A stretch of 64,000 nt of DNA. Source: an uncultured Rothia sp. (GTDB taxonomy: Bacteria > Actinomycetota > Actinomycetes > Actinomycetales > Micrococcaceae). The stretch spans positions 247,183 to 311,182 of the forward strand of contig CAMIIO010000002.1 of the NCBI GenBank assembly GCA_946221065.1. Direction: 5' to 3'. Both the position numbers and the translations under genes were made by a program. Positions 1 through 8,236 of this stretch are shown piece by piece (positions within the stretch are counted from its first letter, which is position 1; every line of letters starts with the position of its first letter). The notes beneath the pieces are model-generated. The model saw nothing but the letters and a program-made list of their open reading frames with translations, did no database searches and was not told the DNA's origin.

Positions 1-1215
1 ATTTCTCCTAATGAAAGCAAGTTTTTCGACGCCGCGCACCACACAAACAGCACCCAGTGAAGCGCATATTACCGGCAACCACAGGTGTAGTGGAGCATGT
101 ACCAGTTCCAAAATAAACACCCCACCAAAGAAAGCAGAGTTTTCTGAAACAGATAGTACAGACCCGGCACTAATCACCATAAATACCGGAACTAACTGCG
201 GGTTATGGCTTATTAGTGCCACCACTCCGCCAAGAGAGGCACCAAATGCCAGAGCCGGCGTCAAGACTCCACCCACCGCGCCCGAACGCAGTGTAAACAC
301 CGTGGCAAGAGGTTTGAGTAGCAGCAACACAGCAAATTCAGCTAACCCAATATTTCCATCAAACCCATTTTGCAGAATAAGCACGCCGTTGCCGGCAACA
401 TCGGCATGAAAACCTATCAGCACTCCACTTAGCCCTAGCGCCAGAGCCACCGTCCACGGCAACCAAGGACCGGGCACTTTTGCCTTTTTACCCCAGGTAC
501 ACAAAAGACTAAAAAGATACCCCGCACCGGCAGACAATACAATGCAGACACCCGCCCACACCCACTCTTGGGCGGTGAGCTCTGTGGGAGGATACACATA
601 ATAGGCTTGTTTCCCCACCACAAGACGAGCCAGGGCAACCGCTCCCAAGCTACTCACACTAGAAACCAGAACGCTCTCACTATCTACCCGGTGAATGGTA
701 ACCCAGAGCGTAAAAGCAATCCCCGCTAGCGGAGTATTGTAGACGGCGGCGAGCGCCGCACCTGCCCCAGCAGCAACCAACAGCGTTCGCTCTCGATCGC
801 TCAGGCGCGTTTGCAAGCCAAGGCGGTGTACCAGCACACCTGCAAATTGACGTGGCGCCACCTCGCGCCCGATGGATGCGCCCGCTCCCACAATAAAAAT
901 TTGCAGAGCGGCGTCAAGGATGGTGCGCCATACCGGAAAGTTTACTGATTCTTTGGCGATAACCGGGTTAAGTGTGTGCAGGGGTTTACGCCGTATCCAC
1001 CACCAGAGTAGTCCGGCAAAAAATCCTGCTCCTGCCAGCCAGAGCGGATATACCCAGGGTTGGGGAGAACGGGCAGGTTCTAAGAATATATATTGCACAG
1101 CGTGTAGAAATAATGTGGCGAGAATCCCTGCTAGGCCAGCGATCAGTGCGGTAGCTACCGTCATGCATGCCAGGAGCAACCGACGTTGGATAGCTAATTT
1201 TTTGTGCGGATTCAC
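1..1215 (-). CDS. ClC-family chloride channel/antiporter, 3' end cut by the window
   Basis: Membrane ClC protein moving Cl-, or exchanging Cl-/H+, across the cytoplasmic membrane. The frame is open from a GTG at 1215 to base 1 (about 405 codons); the C-terminus lies outside the window. Family motifs are visible: GASIGREVAPRQFAG (variant of the GREGP filter loop), AAGAGAALAAVYNTPLAG, and RSGAVGGVLTPALAFG (GxFxP-type loop), followed by SAGSVLSVSENSAFFGG. Hydrophobic helices run throughout. An AGGAAAA Shine-Dalgarno precedes the GTG. It lies 10 bp after a small unknown gene on the same strand, so the two are probably co-transcribed. The GSGIP motif was not seen, and the first filter loop has GREVAP, so ion selectivity cannot be stated. 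Confidence 0.85.
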   Translation of the reverse strand, partial: MNPHKKLAIQRRLLLACMTVATALIAGLAGILATLFLHAVQYIFLEPARSPQPWVYPLWLAGAGFFAGLLWWWIRRKPLHTLNPVIAKESVNFPVWRTILDAALQIFIVGAGASIGREVAPRQFAGVLVHRLGLQTRLSDRERTLLVAAGAGAALAAVYNTPLAGIAFTLWVTIHRVDSESVLVSSVSSLGAVALARLVVGKQAYYVYPPTELTAQEWVWAGVCIVLSAGAGYLFSLLCTWGKKAKVPGPWLPWTVALALGLSGVLIGFHADVAGNGVLILQNGFDGNIGLAEFAVLLLLKPLATVFTLRSGAVGGVLTPALAFGASLGGVVALISHNPQLVPVFMVISAGSVLSVSENSAFFGGVFILELVHAPLHLWLPVICASLGAVCVVRGVEKLAFIRRN

Positions 1216-1225
1216 TATTTTCCTG

Positions 1226-1714
1226 CTACGCCTGAATGCTGTTGTCTTTTTCTGCGCGAGCTATTTCCACGTACCGCTCAGCTTCCTCCACGCACTCGAT
1301 CACAGTTTGTACCCGGCGGGCTACCACTACTCTACGTTCTTCGGCGCGGGAGGGTTCTGTGGCGCTACGCAGCATAGCGAGCGCTTCGGCGCATTGAGCC
1401 ACTGAGTTTCCGGCTTTGGAGAGGGTTCGTTGCAGGTTTGAGTAGGTTCCTGTGGGAGAAGCTGGAACGTCAAGGCTTGTGCTGGGTGCCAATTGCTGGG
1501 CCTGAACGGCTATGGATCGTACGCGCGGTAGCAGGTCGGAGAGCTTGTTCGCTTCGGGAACGATGAGTTGCAAGGCGTCGTCGCTGGGTAGCTTCTCTAG
1601 AATTTGGTGGAATCGGTCAATGCCTCGAACAAATCTATCGTGGGCGCGTCGCCAGAGCCCGTGCCCCAGTTCGACGTCGTCGCGCCGTTTCTGCAACATC
1701 TCTCGGATACCCAT
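1226..1714 (-). CDS. Conserved helical hypothetical protein
   Basis: A soluble protein of 162 residues, rich in Arg, Glu, Ala and Leu and predicted to be almost entirely helical. No signal peptide, membrane segment or metal motif is visible. The N-terminus (MGIREMLQKRRDDVELGHGL) is basic; a Pro/Ser/Thr stretch around residue 85 separates two helical halves. It sits just upstream of the ClC gene with a 10-bp gap, implying an operon. I do not recognise a characterised family. Coding character is good (no rare-codon runs, sensible composition), so the gene is likely real. Confidence 0.7.
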   Translation of the reverse strand: MGIREMLQKRRDDVELGHGLWRRAHDRFVRGIDRFHQILEKLPSDDALQLIVPEANKLSDLLPRVRSIAVQAQQLAPSTSLDVPASPTGTYSNLQRTLSKAGNSVAQCAEALAMLRSATEPSRAEERRVVVARRVQTVIECVEEAERYVEIARAEKDNSIQA

Positions 1715-1821
1715 ACGAACCAGCTTTCGGTGTTATCGCTCGGGGCATTACCAACCCCTACACTCCAGTTAGGTGAACCTTAGTTCCTCTTTGTATTCTA
1801 GACCGCGCACCCTGCTCCGCC

Positions 1822-2823
1822 CTAAGCCGCAGGGATCATTTGAAGTACGACTTTGCCTCTATGTGTGCCTTCATCGAAATAGCGGTGAGCCTGCTGAACC
1901 TGCTCGAAGGGAAATACTCGGTCTAAGTTCGCGCCAATGAGTCCGCGTTCAACAAGAGGTATCACGTGCTCTCCTAACCCTGCAACAATCCGGGCCTTTT
2001 CTTGGGCAGAACGCGGCCGCAAAGCCGTTCCGTGAATGTGCAGACGGCGGGACAGCAGCCGGGCAAGGTCAGTCTCTCCCCGCGCACCACCTTGCAGGGC
2101 AATAACGCAAAGGTGTCCCTCTACCGCAAGCGAGCGGATGTTCTGCGCAAAATACTTTCCGCCGACGACGTCCAGAATGAAGTTCACGCCCTCCGGGCAT
2201 TCGGCGGCAATGACTTCAGCGAAATCCTGCGTTTTATAGTTGATAGCCTCAACTCCCAGGCTCTGCAAAAACGCGCATTTCTCTGGCTCGCCAGCTGTGG
2301 CATAAACCTTAACACCTAGGTTTTTAAGGAGCTGAATCGCATGCAAGCCCACCCCGCCGGTTCCTCCGTGAACCAGGGCGGTTTTTCCCTGATTATGGGA
2401 AAGCTCAGTAGGCAATCCGGCGGTTAAAACCAAGTTGGAGTAGACGGTTGCGGCAACTTCCATGATTCCCGCGGCCTCCGCCAAAGAGAGGTTTTTCGGC
2501 ACAAGAAGCGTGTGCTGTACGTCCACCGCGACGTATTCGGCATACCCACCGCTGCCGAGTAGCGCCATTCTTGGCTGCCCCAGTAAGTCCGGGCTGACGC
2601 CGTCGCCCACCCGCTCAACAATACCAGCGGCTTCTAGTCCATAGATAGTGGATTCCCCGGCGGGCACCGGGTATTTGCCGTGCCGCTGTAGCGTATCTGC
2701 CCGATTAAGTCCGGCGGCATGAATCTTCAGCAGAACTTGCCCTGACTGGGGAGCGGGCTGATGGGCTTCTGTGATAGCCAAAACTTCGGGGCCACCGTGC
2801 TCATTTTCCCTAACTGCTTTCAA
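1822..2823 (-). CDS. Zinc-type NAD(P)H:quinone oxidoreductase (PIG3-like MDR family)
   Basis: Medium-chain dehydrogenase/reductase that reduces quinones with NAD(P)H in the cytoplasm. The N-terminal GroES-like domain reads KAVRENEHGGPEVL...AAGLNRADTLQRHGKYP, typical of the PIG3/QOR branch, which lacks catalytic zinc. The Rossmann domain has HGGTGGVGLHAIQLLK and later FILDVVGG. The frame extends up to a GTG at 2853, but family alignment (the protein usually begins at KAV) and an AAAGG Shine-Dalgarno seven bases before the TTG at 2821-2823 favour the shorter 333-residue start. It is monocistronic, with no close neighbour on the same strand. Confidence 0.85.
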   Translation of the reverse strand: MKAVRENEHGGPEVLAITEAHQPAPQSGQVLLKIHAAGLNRADTLQRHGKYPVPAGESTIYGLEAAGIVERVGDGVSPDLLGQPRMALLGSGGYAEYVAVDVQHTLLVPKNLSLAEAAGIMEVAATVYSNLVLTAGLPTELSHNQGKTALVHGGTGGVGLHAIQLLKNLGVKVYATAGEPEKCAFLQSLGVEAINYKTQDFAEVIAAECPEGVNFILDVVGGKYFAQNIRSLAVEGHLCVIALQGGARGETDLARLLSRRLHIHGTALRPRSAQEKARIVAGLGEHVIPLVERGLIGANLDRVFPFEQVQQAHRYFDEGTHRGKVVLQMIPAA

Positions 2824-2971
2824 TTTCTTGCCTTTCTGGAGATGTGAGAACACTGCTCACTCTAGTAGCTGATGGCTCTCTACTGCGGAAAAATATGCAC
2901 TGGACCATATTCCACCGCATTCCCAGCACCCGTTTTGCAAAACTTCCAGACATGCATTAACATCGTATCTT

Positions 2972-3062
2972 GGATGGTTGTCCGAGCGGCCGAAGGAGCT
3001 GGTCTTGAAAACCAGTAGGCGGTAACCCCGTCTCAAGGGTTCAAATCCCTTACCATCCGCCA
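2972..3062 (+). tRNA. tRNA-Ser (anticodon TGA)
   Basis: The acceptor stem GGATGGT pairs with ACCATCC, and CCA is encoded at 3060-3062. A D-arm, a long variable arm (class II tRNA) and a GGTTCAAATCC T-arm are present. The anticodon stem CTGGT/ACCAG encloses loop CTTGAAA with anticodon TGA. It is followed at once by a hairpin terminator. Confidence 0.95.
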
Positions 3063-3068
3063 CAAGAA

Positions 3069-3098
3069 AGCCCCGAGTTCTTTAGAGCTCGGGGCTTT
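3069..3098 (+). terminator. Rho-independent terminator after tRNA-Ser(TGA)
   Basis: Stem AGCCCCGAG pairs with CTCGGGGCT and is followed by a T run. It lies seven bases after the tRNA CCA end. Confidence 0.85.
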
Positions 3099-3274
3099 TG
3101 CTCTGCTCCGCGCTGTTTTATTCTGAGCATGCGCACGGAGTAGGTGTGGGAATATGAGGGGGTTCCAGACCATAAAGTGCGGTCGTTTTGACCGTACCCG
3201 CTAAAACCGTTATAGTAATGAATACTGTGTTGCATGTAGCCATATGTTGACGAGCTACTTATCAACGCGGTGTT

Positions 3275-3366
3275 GGAGACGTGCCAGAGCGGCCGAATGG
3301 ACTTCACTGCTAATGAAGGGTCGGGGTTAAACTCGACCGGGGGTTCAAATCCCCCCGTCTCCGCCA
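3275..3366 (+). tRNA. tRNA-Ser (anticodon GCT), integration site
   Basis: The acceptor stem GGAGACG pairs with CGTCTCC; CCA is encoded at 3364-3366. Anticodon stem CTTCA/TGAAG encloses CTGCTAA, anticodon GCT, with a long variable arm. The tRNA is intact, while its 3' 23 bases (T-arm to CCA) are repeated at 11078-11100. The gene was therefore the target of the adjacent integrase and was restored by the incoming attachment sequence. Confidence 0.95.
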
Positions 3367-3422
3367 GAGCGAAAGCCTCTACTTCCCTTTATTTGCAAGG
3401 AAGTAGGGGCTTTTTTGTGCCC
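3344..3422 (+). repeat. attL: 79-bp direct repeat, left copy
   Basis: Covers the last 23 bases of tRNA-Ser(GCT), including CCA, plus the following terminator hairpin. It is identical to 11078-11156 except T at 3378 versus C at 11112. Upstream of the repeat similarity continues weakly (CT.GACCGG) and then stops. The hairpin (stem AAGCCTCTACTTCC with GGAAGTAGGGGCTT, then a T run) also terminates tRNA transcription. Confidence 0.9.
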
Positions 3423-3434
3423 TCAAACAAGGCC

Positions 3435-3477
3435 GTGATAACACCGTGATAACAATCAGGTTCTATATCGTTATCAC
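3435..3477. promoter_or_regulatory. Putative integrase arm-type sites, left end
   Basis: GTGATAACAC at 3435-3444 and GTGATAAC at 3446-3453 are direct copies; GTTATCAC at 3470-3477 is inverted. The same paired GTGATAAC motif occurs near the right end (10961-10980) and nowhere obvious between. Location just inside both att repeats suits arm sites for the tyrosine integrase or excisionase sites. Confidence 0.6.
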
Positions 3478-4581
3478 TCGCTCCAGAGAATCAGCCACAG
3501 TATCCAAATCATCTTCAAAGAGTTCTGCGTACACGTCTAGAGTCATGGCAGCGCTTTTATGCCCTAGTAGTCGTTGAACTACTTTAACGTTCGCACCGGC
3601 ACTAATAGTTAGTGACGCCGTTGTATGTCGCAGATCGTGAACCTTCATGTGAGGTAGTCCTGCTTTTTTGAGAGCCACAGCAAACCATCCTGTTTGAGAG
3701 CTTGGAGGGTGCAAATGCCCACCGTTGGGAGACATAAATAAGTAGTCCTCCCCACTCTTGCGTTCGCATTGTTTACGCAGGATTGGCTCTAAGGAGGCAG
3801 GGAATGGGACGGAACGAACTTCCCAGGTTTTGGGAGGGTTTTCACTGTACCGGCGATAATCCCGGAGCTGAGTAATGGTGCTGCCTACGGTGATTCGTCT
3901 TTTCTCAAAGTCCACGCTTTTCACTCGTAGGGCTGTCAATTCTCCCCATCGAAGCCCTGTATAAACGAGTGTGTAAATGATTTCGGGATGTGTGGAGGCT
4001 TCCGCGAGCTGTTTGACTTGTTGGGGTGTGAGGTATCGCTTTTCAGTGGCAAGCCTTTTGGGGAGTTCCACTTTATTTTTAATGGGGTTGACGTGCAGGT
4101 CGCCGTTAGTTACTGCAAGGTCAAGGATACCCACGAGGACGCCGTGGCAGTCAGATATGAGGGAGGCGCTGAGGGGCTTCTGGCTGTCGGTGCCACGATG
4201 TAGAGTGTTGACCCATTGTTGTACGTCTCGGACGGTTATTTTGCCGATTTCGGTTCTTCCCCATCTGGGTTTGACGTGGGTTTCCCAGCGTGAACGGTAG
4301 GTTTGGTAGGTGCTGGGTTTTCGGGTGGCTTCTTTGTGGTCTAGCCATTCGAGGGCTAGTTCGGAGACTTTGACACGTAGTTTTTTGGGTTGGATGTATC
4401 GGTTATCTTGAATCTCAACGCTTTTTCGTTCGCGGTATTGTTTTGCGTCGATTTTGCGGGTGAATCCGCGTTTTAGTACTTGTTTGTTGGTGGGGTCGCG
4501 AAATGAGACCATGTACCGGGTGGAGCCGTCTTTGAGTTGATAGGTGTAGACGCCAGGGGTGTTAGTTTTCTGCGTTACCAT
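3463..4581 (-). CDS. int: Tyrosine site-specific integrase
   Basis: Integrates and excises the element at tRNA-Ser(GCT). The N-terminal AP2-like arm-binding region contains GSTRYMVSFRDP; a SAM-like core-binding domain follows (about residues 60-150). The catalytic domain shows Arg in YTGLRWGELTAL, HDLRHT (His-x-x-Arg), LLGHKSAAMTLDVYAEL (His, and Tyr nucleophile in DVYAEL). Length 372 residues is usual for phage-type integrases. ATG at 4581 has GAAGG eight bases upstream and is preferred to an upstream TTG at 4605. The start overlaps the repressor gene's 3' end by 20 bp, so both are probably co-transcribed. The stop lies inside the arm-site cluster. Confidence 0.93.
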   Translation of the reverse strand: MVTQKTNTPGVYTYQLKDGSTRYMVSFRDPTNKQVLKRGFTRKIDAKQYRERKSVEIQDNRYIQPKKLRVKVSELALEWLDHKEATRKPSTYQTYRSRWETHVKPRWGRTEIGKITVRDVQQWVNTLHRGTDSQKPLSASLISDCHGVLVGILDLAVTNGDLHVNPIKNKVELPKRLATEKRYLTPQQVKQLAEASTHPEIIYTLVYTGLRWGELTALRVKSVDFEKRRITVGSTITQLRDYRRYSENPPKTWEVRSVPFPASLEPILRKQCERKSGEDYLFMSPNGGHLHPPSSQTGWFAVALKKAGLPHMKVHDLRHTTASLTISAGANVKVVQRLLGHKSAAMTLDVYAELFEDDLDTVADSLERVITI

Positions 4582-5251
4582 CGTTCTTGCCTTCTTCGAG
4601 AGCAACTCGCATTTCTTCGATTAGCTCACGTGTAATGCGGCCTTTTTTTTGAGCAGAGTCTGCGGGTGTTGCAAGTTCTTCTGTGCGTTCCGACATAAGA
4701 CTCCCCCATAATTTCAAAGATAAATCTATGAACTCATCTTTAGTGATACTAAGTTTTCTAGCTGCTCTTTGATCTGCGAGAGCGAAATCTACTTCAGCCA
4801 GAGATCTGAGGGTAGCAGATGAAGGACCGCGCAATGCTTCCATAGCTCTATTGAGAGAAAGAAGCGTATTAGGGCCTTCTTTAACAGTCACATCGGGAAT
4901 TTCACCATTTTCTAAGAACCTACTCCAGTTTTCTCTTTTGATTAGCAATTCAGGTGCTAGGAGGACATCGCAACGTCCATCTAATAGCTGCTTGAATGTC
5001 ACGGTCACATTTTGGCTTATCGTTGTCAGTCCTAGCGTAAGAATAAGGACTGTATCTAGTGAAATTGTTTTTTGTGAATGATTTTCGATTCCTGAAAGCC
5101 GCCCAGTAGACCAATGAACGCCGTAACGCTGAAGGTGTTTTGATAAGTCACTAAGAGTGACCTGAAGTTTCTCGTTACGAATAAATTTGAGGTTATCTCC
5201 AATAATTTCTGCCGGGGTCTTAGGCTGATTTTCCGGGGTTTTTAAGCTCAT
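4562..5251 (-). CDS. XRE-like HTH repressor of the element
   Basis: A 229-residue protein with an N-terminal helix-turn-helix-like segment (LKFIRNEKLQVTLSDLSKHL followed by SGIENHSQKTISLDTVLILT). This resembles a Cro/C1-type fold with a degenerate spacing. The remaining 150 residues are helical with no known effector motif. It is divergent from the excisionase gene across a 119-bp region holding a palindrome (5332-5347), the usual arrangement of a lysogeny switch. It is followed by the overlapping integrase gene. The repressor role is inferred from fold and position; no protease-type autocleavage domain is visible. Confidence 0.7.
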   Translation of the reverse strand: MSLKTPENQPKTPAEIIGDNLKFIRNEKLQVTLSDLSKHLQRYGVHWSTGRLSGIENHSQKTISLDTVLILTLGLTTISQNVTVTFKQLLDGRCDVLLAPELLIKRENWSRFLENGEIPDVTVKEGPNTLLSLNRAMEALRGPSSATLRSLAEVDFALADQRAARKLSITKDEFIDLSLKLWGSLMSERTEELATPADSAQKKGRITRELIEEMRVALEEGKNDGNAEN

Positions 5252-5289
5252 GCAATCAACCTTACCTGATTCACTCAGAATCTTGGGAC

Positions 5290-5347
5290 TTGACTTAACT
5301 TCTCGTTACGTGCTTAGATAATTACATCAGAGCTCAGAAATCTGAGC
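5290..5347 (+). promoter_or_regulatory. Switch region: promoter and palindromic operator before xis
   Basis: A -35-like TTGACT (5290-5295) and a TAGATAAT stretch (5315-5322) precede a perfect palindrome, GCTCAGA-AA-TCTGAGC (5332-5347). A related half-site, CTCAGAATCT, lies near 5275. The region lies between the divergent repressor and excisionase genes, so it is the likely repressor operator. Confidence 0.5.
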
Positions 5348-5370
5348 CTTCAGATAATCTAAGGAATTTC

Positions 5371-5553
5371 ATGACTCGCAAGTTACTTACTCCCTCACAA
5401 GTCTCAGAGATTACAGGGATTGCAGAAGGAACTCTCGCTCAATGGCGATACAAGAAGATTGGCCCGCCTTGGTACAAGTTAGGTCGTCACTGTCGTTACG
5501 ACGAAGCAGAGCTTCTCATGTGGATTCAAGAGAACGCTCAGGAAGCAGCTTAA
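5371..5553 (+). CDS. xis: AlpA/MerR-like excisionase
   Basis: A 60-residue DNA-binding protein of the helix-turn-helix 17 (AlpA/excisionase) type: LTPSQVSEITGIAEGTLAQW, then GPPWYKLGRHCRYDEAELLMW. Such proteins bend att DNA to promote excision or activate early genes. AAGGAA sits five bases before the ATG. It is the first gene of the rightward operon, with the next gene starting 3 bp after its stop. Confidence 0.85.
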   Translation: MTRKLLTPSQVSEITGIAEGTLAQWRYKKIGPPWYKLGRHCRYDEAELLMWIQENAQEAA

Positions 5554-5556
5554 CCT

Positions 5557-5871
5557 ATGCGTCTAGCTGATGAATATCCTCAACTGGCATGCCTCAAACC
5601 AGACATGAAAAAACATGAACTGGTACAGGAAATAACCATTGCTTTTGCTACCGCTGGGGAGAACCTCACCCCCTCTAAAGCAGACCGGCTCGCAAAACGA
5701 TACAAGAAGGAGCTACTACTGGCAGAAACCGCACCCTGCATTACTTATGCAGACCCGACAGGTGATAAAGCCGTTGGGAACGTTATCCGAGAACAAAAAA
5801 GAACCCATGCAGCGCCGGCAAGCAATCGCATGAGTTCTTCTTCAAAAAATCAATTTTCGCTATCCAGCTAA
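5557..5871 (+). CDS. Hypothetical protein of the element
   Basis: A 104-residue basic protein, unrecognised. The first 65 residues are helical (KHELVQEITIAFATAGENLT...RLAKRYKKELLLA); the tail is Ser-rich and probably disordered. It starts 3 bp after the excisionase stop, so it is translated from the same operon. A small DNA-binding or accessory early protein is possible, but nothing diagnostic is visible. Confidence 0.6.
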   Translation: MRLADEYPQLACLKPDMKKHELVQEITIAFATAGENLTPSKADRLAKRYKKELLLAETAPCITYADPTGDKAVGNVIREQKRTHAAPASNRMSSSSKNQFSLSS

Positions 5872-5884
5872 GGAGCTGAACAAT

Positions 5885-6202
5885 ATGTCTTACTCTACTC
5901 TAGATCACGCCAAAAAGCTCATTGAAGCAGGGTTCACCCGCAACCTCGACACCTCAACAATGACCTACACCGACCTCTGGACGGCAAAACCTTCCTTCAA
6001 CGGAGCCGTAACCGCCTACGTCATCCTCACATCCCACGCCACCGAACCAGTCGTTGAATACACCACTATTGGATTCCCTGATCTCTCCTTCTTAGACGCC
6101 CAGGATGTAGCAGAAGAAATCTTCACCTACACCAGCGAAATCAACACCGAAACAGTATTCGGTGAAGCAACCGCATTCGGCGCTGGAAAGGCAGCAGCAT
6201 AA
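5885..6202 (+). CDS. Hypothetical protein of the element
   Basis: A 105-residue acidic protein with Thr-rich beta-like segments (MTYTDLWTAKPSFNGAVTAYVILTSH) and an Ala/Gly-rich tail. No known family is recognised. It has a clear AAGGAG Shine-Dalgarno and its TAA overlaps the next ATG (TAATG), so translation is coupled. Codon use is strongly C-ending (ACC, ATC, CTC), as in the following genes. Confidence 0.65.
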   Translation: MSYSTLDHAKKLIEAGFTRNLDTSTMTYTDLWTAKPSFNGAVTAYVILTSHATEPVVEYTTIGFPDLSFLDAQDVAEEIFTYTSEINTETVFGEATAFGAGKAAA

Positions 6203-6447
6203 TGAGCGACACCAAAACTCTTGACGAAGAACTCCACAACCTCCTCAACAACTCACAAGGCAACAAACAGCTACAGCACTACGTCACAATCTCTAAACCT
6301 TTCTCACCCGCCCTCTGCGGCAAGAAAGCCCCAAGAGGTGGCTGGTGGAATAACCCCGTAAAAGAGGCAGAAGCCACCATAGACAGCTGGGAAGTCTGCC
6401 CCGCCTGCCTAATCCGATACAACCACCTCCCCACAGGAAGAAGGTGA
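6202..6447 (+). CDS. Small putative zinc-binding protein
   Basis: An 81-residue protein with a possible split metal site: one Cys in ALCGKKAP and a CPAC pair in SWEVCPACLIRYNHLPTG, with His nearby. This could form a small zinc ribbon, but only three Cys are present. It overlaps the genes on both sides (1 bp and 4 bp), showing a tightly packed operon. No characterised homologue is recognised. Confidence 0.6.
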   Translation: MSDTKTLDEELHNLLNNSQGNKQLQHYVTISKPFSPALCGKKAPRGGWWNNPVKEAEATIDSWEVCPACLIRYNHLPTGRR

Positions 6448-6827
6448 ACCGCATGCAATACCTCATCGACAAAATCAACGAGGACGCCGACCGGATTATC
6501 GCTAACACCGAACGCATAGCGGCACACCCTGACCGGGAGGTTCGCATAGCGTACAGCGTCGGAATCACCGAAGGACGCCGTAGGTGCCGTAACAGCCACT
6601 CTTATCTCAACCCCGAGACACGGGCAGTGGCGCAGGCGCAAGACTTCCGGAAGAATCACCTTCCTCCTGCGCAGAATGGGCGTATCCCGTTCCGGTGGGA
6701 GCCTGCGTGGGAGGTCATGGAGGCTACTGCCGCTGATGAACCGACAGGGCCAGAACTGGTAGCCCACGCACTAGCGCAATGGGCTAAATACCAGCAGCAA
6801 GAAAGCGCAGCCCCGACAGCTGCATAA
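6444..6827 (+). CDS. Hypothetical protein of the element
   Basis: A 127-residue protein beginning at a GTG overlapping the previous stop (GTGA); an ATG three codons later is an alternative. The N-terminal 45 residues are helical (LIDKINEDADRIIANTERIA) followed by an Arg-rich region (EGRRRCRNSH) and an Ala-rich tail. Function is unknown. It is the last gene before a strong terminator, so it closes the first rightward operon. Confidence 0.6.
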   Translation: MNRMQYLIDKINEDADRIIANTERIAAHPDREVRIAYSVGITEGRRRCRNSHSYLNPETRAVAQAQDFRKNHLPPAQNGRIPFRWEPAWEVMEATAADEPTGPELVAHALAQWAKYQQQESAAPTAA

Positions 6828-6842
6828 CTTCCTACAACAGCA

Positions 6843-6882
6843 GGGAGCACCTACACAGTTTTAGATCCGTGTAGGTGCTCCC
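6843..6882 (+). terminator. Strong hairpin terminator after the first operon
   Basis: GGGAGCACCTACAC pairs perfectly with GTGTAGGTGCTCCC around an 11-12-base loop. It separates the small-gene operon from the ATPase gene. Confidence 0.8.
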
Positions 6883-6926
6883 TCAATTTAAGCATTTGAC
6901 ACTCTAACAAGATGTGGAGGTGGGGC

Positions 6927-8039
6927 ATGACTCCATCAGGTGAAGAACTCCTAGACACCCTAGAGAACATTTTCCGTAAATACACTATTCAACAATCACG
7001 ACACGAATACACCGCGCTAGCCCTCTACGTTGTTTTCACCCACGCCATTGAACACTTCGATTTTGCTACCCGGCTACTTATTACCTCAGCAGAAAAACGC
7101 TCCGGCAAAACCAGGACGATGACGATCCTGTCCAACCTGGTGAAAGACCCTCTGATTACAGCCAACGCCACCGTGGCTGCTATCAACAGGTCGTTAGGTG
7201 CTGAAAACAGTAGAACGCTCTGCTTCGATGAAGCTGACACTATCTTCGGCACCAAGATGAAAGCTGAACAGAATGAAGAGCTCCGTGGGATTCTCAATTC
7301 AGGGTTCCAACGTGGTACACCGGCTTTGCGTGTAAACGGGCTAACAAATCAGGTTGATGAATTTGATACGTTCGCCCCGGCTGTTCTGTGCGCCATTGGA
7401 ACCTTGCCAGATACCGTTGTGGATCGTGCGGTGAATATCCGTTTACGGCGGCGTAAGAATGGTGAGACGGTAGCGGATTACCGTATTCGTAGAGATCAGC
7501 CCGGCTTACATGATGTGAGGGAAGCCGTTTCTCAGTGGGTTGCAGGGCACCGAGATTCCTTCGATTTCTTTGATTACGACGGCCTGGATAACCCGCTGAA
7601 TGACCGTGCTGCTGATGTGTGGGAACCACTTCTTACGGTGGGTTCTGTTGCTGGTTTACGGTGGGCGCATAAGGCGAAAGAGGCCGCGATCTATTTTGCT
7701 AGGGCTTCTGCTGAGAACGATGTAGAGACGTCCCCGGGTATGGAGTTGTTGGCTGATATTCGTTCGGTGTTGTCTATGGTGAGGGCTGAGAAGGTGCAGT
7801 CATCAAATCTTATTTCTTTGCTGACTTCTTTGGAGGAGAGTCGGTGGGGTGAGGAGGGTTTGAGTGCTAAGAGGCTGAGTTCCTTGTTGAAGCCTTACGG
7901 GATTCACTCTGTAAGGATCGCCCGAGGTAGTGCCCGGGGGTATGAAGTGAGCAGCTTTCAAGATGTTTTTGAACGTTATCTACCCCCTTCCCCGGATTTA
8001 TCCGACAATCCGACAGCAAACCTTGATATTGCGGGGTAA
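6927..8039 (+). CDS. DUF3631-like P-loop ATPase, probable replication protein of the element
   Basis: A P-loop ATPase of 370 residues. Walker A is SAEKRSGKTRTM (about residue 58) and Walker B is TLCFDEADTIFG; a sensor-like Arg-rich strand (DTVVDRAVNIRLRRRKNGE) follows. This layout matches the DUF3631 family found on actinobacterial mobile elements, where it often follows a primase domain; no primase is seen here. The C-terminus (EEGLSAKRLSSLLKPYGI) resembles a winged helix. GGAGGTG lies seven bases before ATG 6927, better than the ATG at 6912. The iteron-like cluster begins inside its 3' end, supporting a helicase-loader or initiator role (inference). Confidence 0.75.
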   Translation: MTPSGEELLDTLENIFRKYTIQQSRHEYTALALYVVFTHAIEHFDFATRLLITSAEKRSGKTRTMTILSNLVKDPLITANATVAAINRSLGAENSRTLCFDEADTIFGTKMKAEQNEELRGILNSGFQRGTPALRVNGLTNQVDEFDTFAPAVLCAIGTLPDTVVDRAVNIRLRRRKNGETVADYRIRRDQPGLHDVREAVSQWVAGHRDSFDFFDYDGLDNPLNDRAADVWEPLLTVGSVAGLRWAHKAKEAAIYFARASAENDVETSPGMELLADIRSVLSMVRAEKVQSSNLISLLTSLEESRWGEEGLSAKRLSSLLKPYGIHSVRIARGSARGYEVSSFQDVFERYLPPSPDLSDNPTANLDIAG

Positions 8040-8146
8040 AAGCGCGTCACTTTGCTGTCAGATAGGGCGTTTTGCTGTCACATTACTGTCTTCTGCAGGT
8101 GGCTATGTGACAGCAAAATACTGGAAGTGACAGCAATCCGACAGCG
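8011..8146. repeat. Iteron-like TGACAGCAA cluster, candidate replication origin
   Basis: Six copies or near-copies of GTGACAGCAAA occur in 136 bp: forward at 8012-8020, 8107-8118, 8127-8136 and (degenerate, CGACAGCG) 8139-8146; reverse at 8051-8060 and 8070-8081. The copies at 8070-8081 and 8107-8118 are a perfect 12-bp inverted repeat. The cluster overlaps the end of the ATPase gene and fills most of the 197-bp gap after it. Such arrays are typical initiator-binding sites on small replicons; an operator role is the alternative. Confidence 0.65.
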
Positions 8147-8236
8147 TCCTTCCTTGTTATTCCGGGGTTGATGTCACTTATGTCGCTTAAAACCGGGGTA
8201 CCCCCTACAAGTCATTGAATAGGACGGAATAAGTAC

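Noticed and set aside
1760..1795. A DtxR/iron-box-like TTAGGTGAACCTTAG near 1771
   Set aside because: Only the half-sites match, the spacing is wrong for the 19-bp palindrome, and the nearest genes are not iron genes.
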